Of a stretch of 64,000 bases of DNA, positions 58,546 to 64,000 are shown piece by piece (the stretch's first letter is position 1; each line of letters opens with the position of its first letter). Source of the DNA: Cryptomeria japonica (Eukaryota; Streptophyta; Pinopsida; Cupressales; Cupressaceae). A program made the translations under genes and the position numbers. The notes beneath the pieces are model-generated. The model did not search any database. It was not told the origin of the DNA and was given only the letters and a program-made list of their open reading frames with translations. The DNA lies in assembly GCF_030272615.1 (NCBI RefSeq), contig NC_081415.1:626511740-626575739 (forward strand), in the 5' to 3' direction.

Positions 58546-61005
58546 AATAACCAACTTCATTCAATTTGTTCCTGAATACCCATTTAGTACCAATAACATT
58601 CTTATCCTTAGGTCTAGGCACAAGTTCCCATATATTATTCTTTTCAATCTAATCTAATTGTTCTTCCATATCTCTTATCCAATTTTCATCTTTAAAAGAT
58701 TCAACATCTGTAGGTTCACTTTAGAAATCAAACATACTTCTTCAATAGCTAACCTTCTTCTAGTCATCACACCTTTATTCTTATCACCAATAATCTGATT
58801 TTCAAAATGATTCAATTTTACATACCTCAAAATGTAAAATAAGAATGTTTGATGCTAGAAGTGATATGACCTCTGTTGAATGTGTAAACAAAAGTACTAT
58901 TATCTTCTCTCCAGTAGATCTTAGGAATATTCCCTTCATCCAACATGGTCCATGCAGCATCCAGGACAGATTTGTTCTTCCTTTCACAAACTCCATTCTG
59001 CTGAGGGGTTCTAGGAGCAGATAATTGTCTTCTAATTCCATGATTCTCAGAAAATGAATTGAACTCGCCAGGACAAAATTCTCCACCTCTATCAGATCTC
59101 AGACATTTCACCTTCAAACCAAACTCAGTCTCCACCTTTTCTTTGAATATCATGAACTTGTCCAATGCTTCTGATTTCTCTTTCAAGAAGACAACCCACA
59201 TCATCCTAGAATATTCATGAATTAGTAACATAAAATATCTATCACCCCACACACTTCTAACATTTGTAGGTCCACATAGGTCAGTATGCACAAGATCTAG
59301 AAATACATCAGATGTATACTACTTTCTCTTGAAACAAATTCTTGTTTTCTTACCCAATTGACATTCCTAGCATATCGAATTAGTAGGCTTGACAATCTTA
59401 GTTAGATCTCTAACAACTTGTGTAGAACAGATCTTAATCATTGAATCAAAATTTATATGACACATTCTCCTATGCCACAACCAACTCTTATCAATCTAAG
59501 AAATCAAACAACTTTTCTCACCGACATTCAAGTGAAAAATGTTACCTTCTGTCTTAGTCCCAGATGCAATCTCTATACCAGAGGCATTTAGGATCTTGCA
59601 TTTTCCATTCTTGAATTGTAGATCATAACCTTTATCAACTATCTGTCCAACACTCAAAAGAATATACTTCAAACCTTCAACATACAAGACATCATCATTG
59701 TTATGATTAACATCAAAAGAAATAGAACCTCTCCCACGGATCACACAGGTTTGTCATCTCCAAATCTTACTATTCCACCATCATACCTTTCCATGCTCAC
59801 AAATTTTCTTTTATCACTAGTCATATGATGTGAACAACCACTATTAATCACCCATTCATCTTTCTCTTCAACTTTAGCAGCTAAAGTTTTCTCCTCAATA
59901 GTGCAGCTTGAGGAATCAAGAGATATCAGTCCATCTTCCTTAATGGCAATAAACACAACCTCATCTCCTTCTGATTCTTCATCTGTAAAACCTTCATCAG
60001 TAGCATAATAACCGTTCTTTTGATTCATATACTTCTGATTAGGCTTGTAAGGCTTATCATACTTGTCATGCTTCTCATATCTATTATTCTTATCATGCTT
60101 ATCAAACTTATCATGCCTGTCATATTTAGCCATTCTATTTGAGCATCTAGAAGAAAAATGTCCTATCTTATTGCAAGAGAAATATTTGAGAGGCAATTTT
60201 CCATCATACTTACTGGCTCCTTTAGGCAAACTCTAGGCAATCAATGCTTTAGGCTCATCTAGCTCTTTTTCTTGCTCTTCTATCTCTCTTCTCTCTCTTT
60301 CATATCTAGATATTCTGCACTCATCAAGATCATATATTTGCTTTTTGGATATAGATGCTAATGCTCTAAATGTTGTCTCAGACTTTCCATGTGATTCTCC
60401 AATTTTTCTTAGCTCAAATGCAACAATCTTTCCAACTAGCACATCTCTTGTCACTGTAGTCACACTCTAGATCTCATCAATAGCAATAATATTATGTTTA
60501 TAATCATGAGGCAAAGATCTCAACACCTTAGCAACAATTTCATCTTCCTCAAGGGTTCCACCAACACATCTGATACCTAGGACAAAGTCATTCACCTTAG
60601 CCATGAAACAGTGTATGTTCTCATCATCTCCCATCTTCAACATCTCATACTTTCCTTTCAGACTTTGTAACTTAGCAACTTTCACTTGTTTATCTCCTTC
60701 ATATAGGATTTCAAGCTTCTCCTAGTTCTCATGTGCAGTCTAAAGTCCCATTACATTTGTCATTTGAAAATCAGTCAGGACACTAAGCAATGCTTTCTTT
60801 TCTCTAATATTATGTTCAACTTCCTTGATATCATCAACAGTAACTGGTCCATTCGGAGGAGAAGAATAGGCATTCTATGTAATCTTCCAGTAATCTTCTC
60901 CAAGACATTTCAAGAGCATTTCCATCTGGTTCTTCCATATAGCATAGTTACTTCCATCAGATCTCAGATTGTCCTTCTTAAAGACAACACCTGGACCTGC
61001 CTCTC
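58546..61005 (-). pseudogene. gag-pol: Copia II gag-protease-integrase and start of RT (decayed, truncated)
   Basis: Begins about 40 nt from the PBS (NLRSDGSNYAIWKNQMEML), a DUF4219/UBN2 gag. The zinc knuckle YFSCNKIGHFSSRC is near 60160 and a Lys/Asp/His/Tyr repeat (KYDRHDKFDKHDKNNRYEKH) follows. The protease site reads INSGCSHHMT near 59840, with Asn where Asp is expected. The pre-integrase domain is at 59744-59496. Integrase (59291-58827) has HTDLCGP, LRSDRGGEF and RTPQQNGVCERKNKS. The RT N-terminus (GTKWVFRNKLNE) stops at about 58550, where the ORF2-like tail begins. Several frames, and stops of Gln/Trp type. Confidence 0.88.
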
Positions 61006-61044
61006 GGATCTCCTCAAGCGGTTAAGCTTCTTTCAGAGGATCTG

Positions 61045-61056
61045 GCTCTGATACCA
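61045..61056 (-). promoter_or_regulatory. Primer-binding site, tRNA-Met type (Copia II)
   Basis: Minus strand TGGTATCAGAGC, 2 nt from LTR e. Confidence 0.92.
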
Positions 61057-61058
61057 AT

Positions 61059-62301
61059 TGTTAATAGCAAAAAGGAGGGAAAATTGAGAGTGGGGGGCAA
61101 ATCAATTTTCACTAGATCAACAAATTTAATCACAAAACATAGATTTGATAAACTGCAGCAATAAGACAGATAATAAAATTGAAAGCACAACACACAACAC
61201 CAAGATTTTGATGTGGAAAACCCGGTTAAGGGGAAAACCATGGTGGGAACCTACCCACAGTAAGATGGTACTCTGCAGTAGTATGTGAAAATATTACAAT
61301 GGGGAATGCACATGCATTTAGGCACACTGCCTAGAGCTCACTTCTCAAAAGAAAATGACCCGGAAGGCTACAACCCTCAGGGAAGTCTCACTGACTTACA
61401 ACAAGATTCAAACTACAATCTAGAAGAAATGGACTGAAAAAATAACATCTCCAAATGCCTAATTACTGTTCTGGTTAAGCATAGTTGTCTGCTCAGCAAC
61501 ACCAATCTCTCCTCAATCATAACACCTTAATATAAATCACTTGTTCACACATACACCACTCTCTGATAATGCAAACACAACATCGACACTAGAGTTACAT
61601 GACAACATCACCTATGTATACAATTCATCAATCTTGACAACAAGGTCGAGTAAACCCTCAACTCACAATTAAAAAATTACATCACATGATACAAATATTG
61701 ACCAATGGACTAATATAATTATTTACATGACATAAAATGGGCCTAATTCAAATTCCCAAACTCTCAACTCCACTGAAAATCATGCCAAGTTCAACTGCAA
61801 CACGCTACACCACAAGGAAAACTGTATAACATGAAAATCATCCTCAGTTGATAGAAATCATTAAAAACTCACATAGTGATCAATGTGGATAAAAATAAAT
61901 AAACAGGACACAATTACGAAACACCAGCAAGCATGTTAGAATCATTAGCAATAGCTGCACCAACACCACTTATCAAATCTTCATTGATCAACATCTGAAA
62001 CTCAAGAACATTACCAATCAACAATTGTCATGAAGAAAGATAACTTGCAGAGCACCAAATCAAAATCCATCTGAAATAAAGATACACAAGACCATCCCAA
62101 ATAATATCCCAAAATCTTAGCTCAAGATCTGATCACACTATAATATATCGGAGGAAATATTGAACTCTACAAAGCACCAAAACTGTAAACTAGAACATAA
62201 GATCTTCCCAATCTGCACACATCAAAGCAATTCACAGAAATATGTTGACATCAATGACAATAAAATATCCTAGCAGTAGCAATGACCAACAATATCCAAT
62301 A
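61059..62301 (-). repeat. LTR e, shared by Copia II and Copia III
   Basis: 1243 bp. The U5 end at 61059 is next to the Copia II PBS; the U3 edge (TATTGGATATTG, first G mutated) at 62301 is next to the PPT of Copia III. It contains the U5 hairpin (61079-61110), the conserved core near 61209-61258 and the near-palindrome at 62245-62260. Confidence 0.8.
61079..61110 (-). other. U5 hairpin (LTR e)
   Basis: GAAAATTGA (61079-61087) and TCAATTTTC (61102-61110), perfect 9-bp stem, loop GAGTGGGGGGCAAA. Confidence 0.8.
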
Positions 62302-62330
62302 ATCTTCCCCTTTAGCATTGATGGCAACAT
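62302..62330 (-). promoter_or_regulatory. Polypurine tract of Copia III
   Basis: Minus strand GCCATCAATGCTAAAGGGG then AAGAT before the LTR. A weaker tract (CAAAGAGGGAGAT) lies near 62405-62420. Confidence 0.7.
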
Positions 62331-62594
62331 ATGAATGTGAAAAATGATCAATGCAAAGCAATAAGAAAACTACCCTTAAGATCAAGACATATAATGCGGT
62401 TTTTCACATGATCTATCTCCCTCTTTGACAACAATTCCAAAGATCTCAAAATAGATAACTAAATCATGATTCTCTCTGCCTGAGACACACAACCAGGTCA
62501 ATAGACTACTCCACTAGAGGAGCAACACCAACCCACCAATCCGGATAAAGAGATATGGCTCTGAAGTTCACCAGATTGATGCAACTCAATGCAT

Positions 62595-64000
62595 CTAGTT
62601 CTTAATAGGAGGGGTAGATTCCCCTAACTTGTCTCTCAAATAGACAAATGTATCTATAGGCAAAGGCTTAGTGAAATTATCAACTATTTGTTCCTTTGTA
62701 GATACATACTCCAGCTTCACTTTCTCTTCACTGACTTGCTCTCTTAAGTAATGATCTTTGATTGACATGTGATTAATATTTGAATATTGCACCGGATTAT
62801 TTGACATGCTAATAACACTTGAATTATCACAGTAAATGATAGTAGGCTTATCATGGATAATTCTGATATCTTTCAACATTTGCTTCATCTAAACTACTCG
62901 AGCGCTGTTACTAGCAGCAACGATATACTCAGCTTCAATAGTAGATAAGGACACTAAATCGTGTTTCTTACTAGCCCATGAAACCAACTTATTTCCCAAA
63001 AAGAATGCTCCACCAATAGTGCTCTTCTGGTCATTAATATCAACAACCCAATCAACATTAGTGTAAGCACATAGCATGAAATCATCATTCCTAGGACACC
63101 ACAAACCATAATCCACATTCCCCTTCAAGTATATAAATATCCTATTAACAATAGTGACATGATTCTCTTTTGGATCGGCTTGATATCTAGTAGCCATGCA
63201 CATAGCATGCATAATGTCTAGTCTAGTCTGAGTAAGATATAGCAGTTCATCAACCATAGATATGTACAAACTCTAATTAGCTTTCAAAGATTCATTCTTA
63301 GATAATTTACAACTAGTCACCATAGGAGTTCCAACCGATTTGGAGTCATCTAACCCAAAATTCTTTAGCAATTCCTTCACATACTTAGTTTGAGATATAA
63401 ATATACCTTTTCCAGTCTATGAAATCTGCAAACCTAAGCAAAATTTCATCTCACTAATCAGAGACATCTAAAATTCTTTTTAAATATCACCGACAAACTT
63501 CATTCTTAAGTCATCATCACCTCCAAAGATAATATCATCAACAAAGACTTCAACAATCAAGATGTTGTCATTTTCAATCTTAAAATATAGATTACTATTA
63601 GCAGTCCCTTTATTAATCCCAATTTCAATAAATACTTATCTAATCTAGCATACTAGGCTCTAGAGGATTGCTTCAATCCATAAAGAGATTTCTTCAGTTT
63701 ACATGCCATGTCTCCATCATTTGGTAATGAAAATCCATCTGGTTGCTCAATGTAGACTTCTTCCTCAAGATCACCATTCAAAAAGGTAGATTTGAAATCT
63801 ATCTAATATACCTTGAAATCTTTATAAGCAGCATAAGCAAGCAACAATCTAACAGCTTCAAGTCTCACCACCAGAGAAAAAGTATCCTCATAATCAATTC
63901 CTTATTTCTAAGAATATCCTTTACAAATCCATCTAGCTTTATTTTTGAAAACTTCACTGGCTTCATTCAATTTGATCCTGAATACCCATTTAGTACCAAT
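62595..64000 (-). pseudogene. pol: Copia III RT and RNase H (decayed, runs off the window)
   Basis: From the window end (KWVFRIKLNEASEVF) through RT ([28 protein letters not shown] near 63530) to RNase H (DWVVDINDQKSTIGGAFFLG; WASKKHDLVSLSTIEAEYIV; YCDNSSVISMSNNP), stopping at 62595 with PPIKN. Stops (several at Gln or Trp positions, for example near 62889, 63270 and 63660) and small shifts break it. The same RT opening occurs at the truncated end of Copia II (58550-58610), consistent with one family. Confidence 0.9.

Overview
The window is plant nuclear DNA made almost entirely of nested, decayed LTR retrotransposons. I see no convincing host gene, rRNA, tRNA or CRISPR array. The Ty1/Copia primer-binding sites (TGGTATCAGAGC, initiator tRNA-Met type), the Tat-type Ty3/Gypsy primer-binding site, the antisense plant-mobile-domain ORF and the AT-rich, deeply layered TE content all point to a large plant genome. 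A gymnosperm (conifer) is my best guess, but that is inference and not proven by any marker here.

Left block (1-15.6 kb, all minus strand) is a three-level nest. The oldest layer is element II (5' LTR 14667-15556, tRNA-Met PBS, a coiled-coil/zinc-knuckle gag-like gene, then an unusual second ORF). A full Copia element (Copia I, 5' LTR 10221-11286, gag-pol 6010-10164, truncated 3' LTR 4870-5674) interrupts that second ORF. Element I (1-4869), a relative of element II, sits at the broken edge of the Copia 3' LTR. Elements I and II carry a gag-like gene and a large non-pol ORF ('ORF2', about 1070 codons in element I). Element I reaches its polypurine tract (PPT) and 3' LTR with no protease, reverse transcriptase (RT), RNase H or integrase.

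Middle block (15.6-32.9 kb): a plus-strand gag followed by a long acidic ORF with no pol, cut by a solo LTR (18272-19188, plus) and by a chromovirus-type Gypsy element (19653-27013, minus, GGTTA target-site duplication). A poorly readable stretch with a decayed plus-strand ORF (28.4-30.1 kb) follows.

Next, a 16.3-kb Tat-type Gypsy element (32961-49313, plus, GAAAG target-site duplication) has gag, protease, G-patch, RT and integrase. Its RNase H domain is missing, and an antisense ORF with a plant mobile domain lies between pol and the 3' LTR. It is inserted in an older Tat-like element whose PPT and LTR follow at 50257-51650, with another AT-rich LTR at 51651-53044.

Right block (53-64 kb, minus): a Copia leader/PBS relic, LTR c (54205-56352) split by LTR d (54454-55974), a coiled-coil tail resembling ORF2 joined to a Copia gag-integrase fragment (58.5-61 kb), and LTR e (61059-62301) with a PBS on one side and a PPT plus another Copia RT/RNase H on the other, so two internal regions share one LTR.

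The most interesting signals are: (1) the gag plus ORF2, pol-less family; (2) a hairpin at the U5 end of five different LTR families whose stem changes sequence but keeps pairing; (3) a conserved 16-bp near-palindrome just inside U3, partnered by a matching arm beside the PPT; and (4) the antisense plant-mobile-domain ORF.
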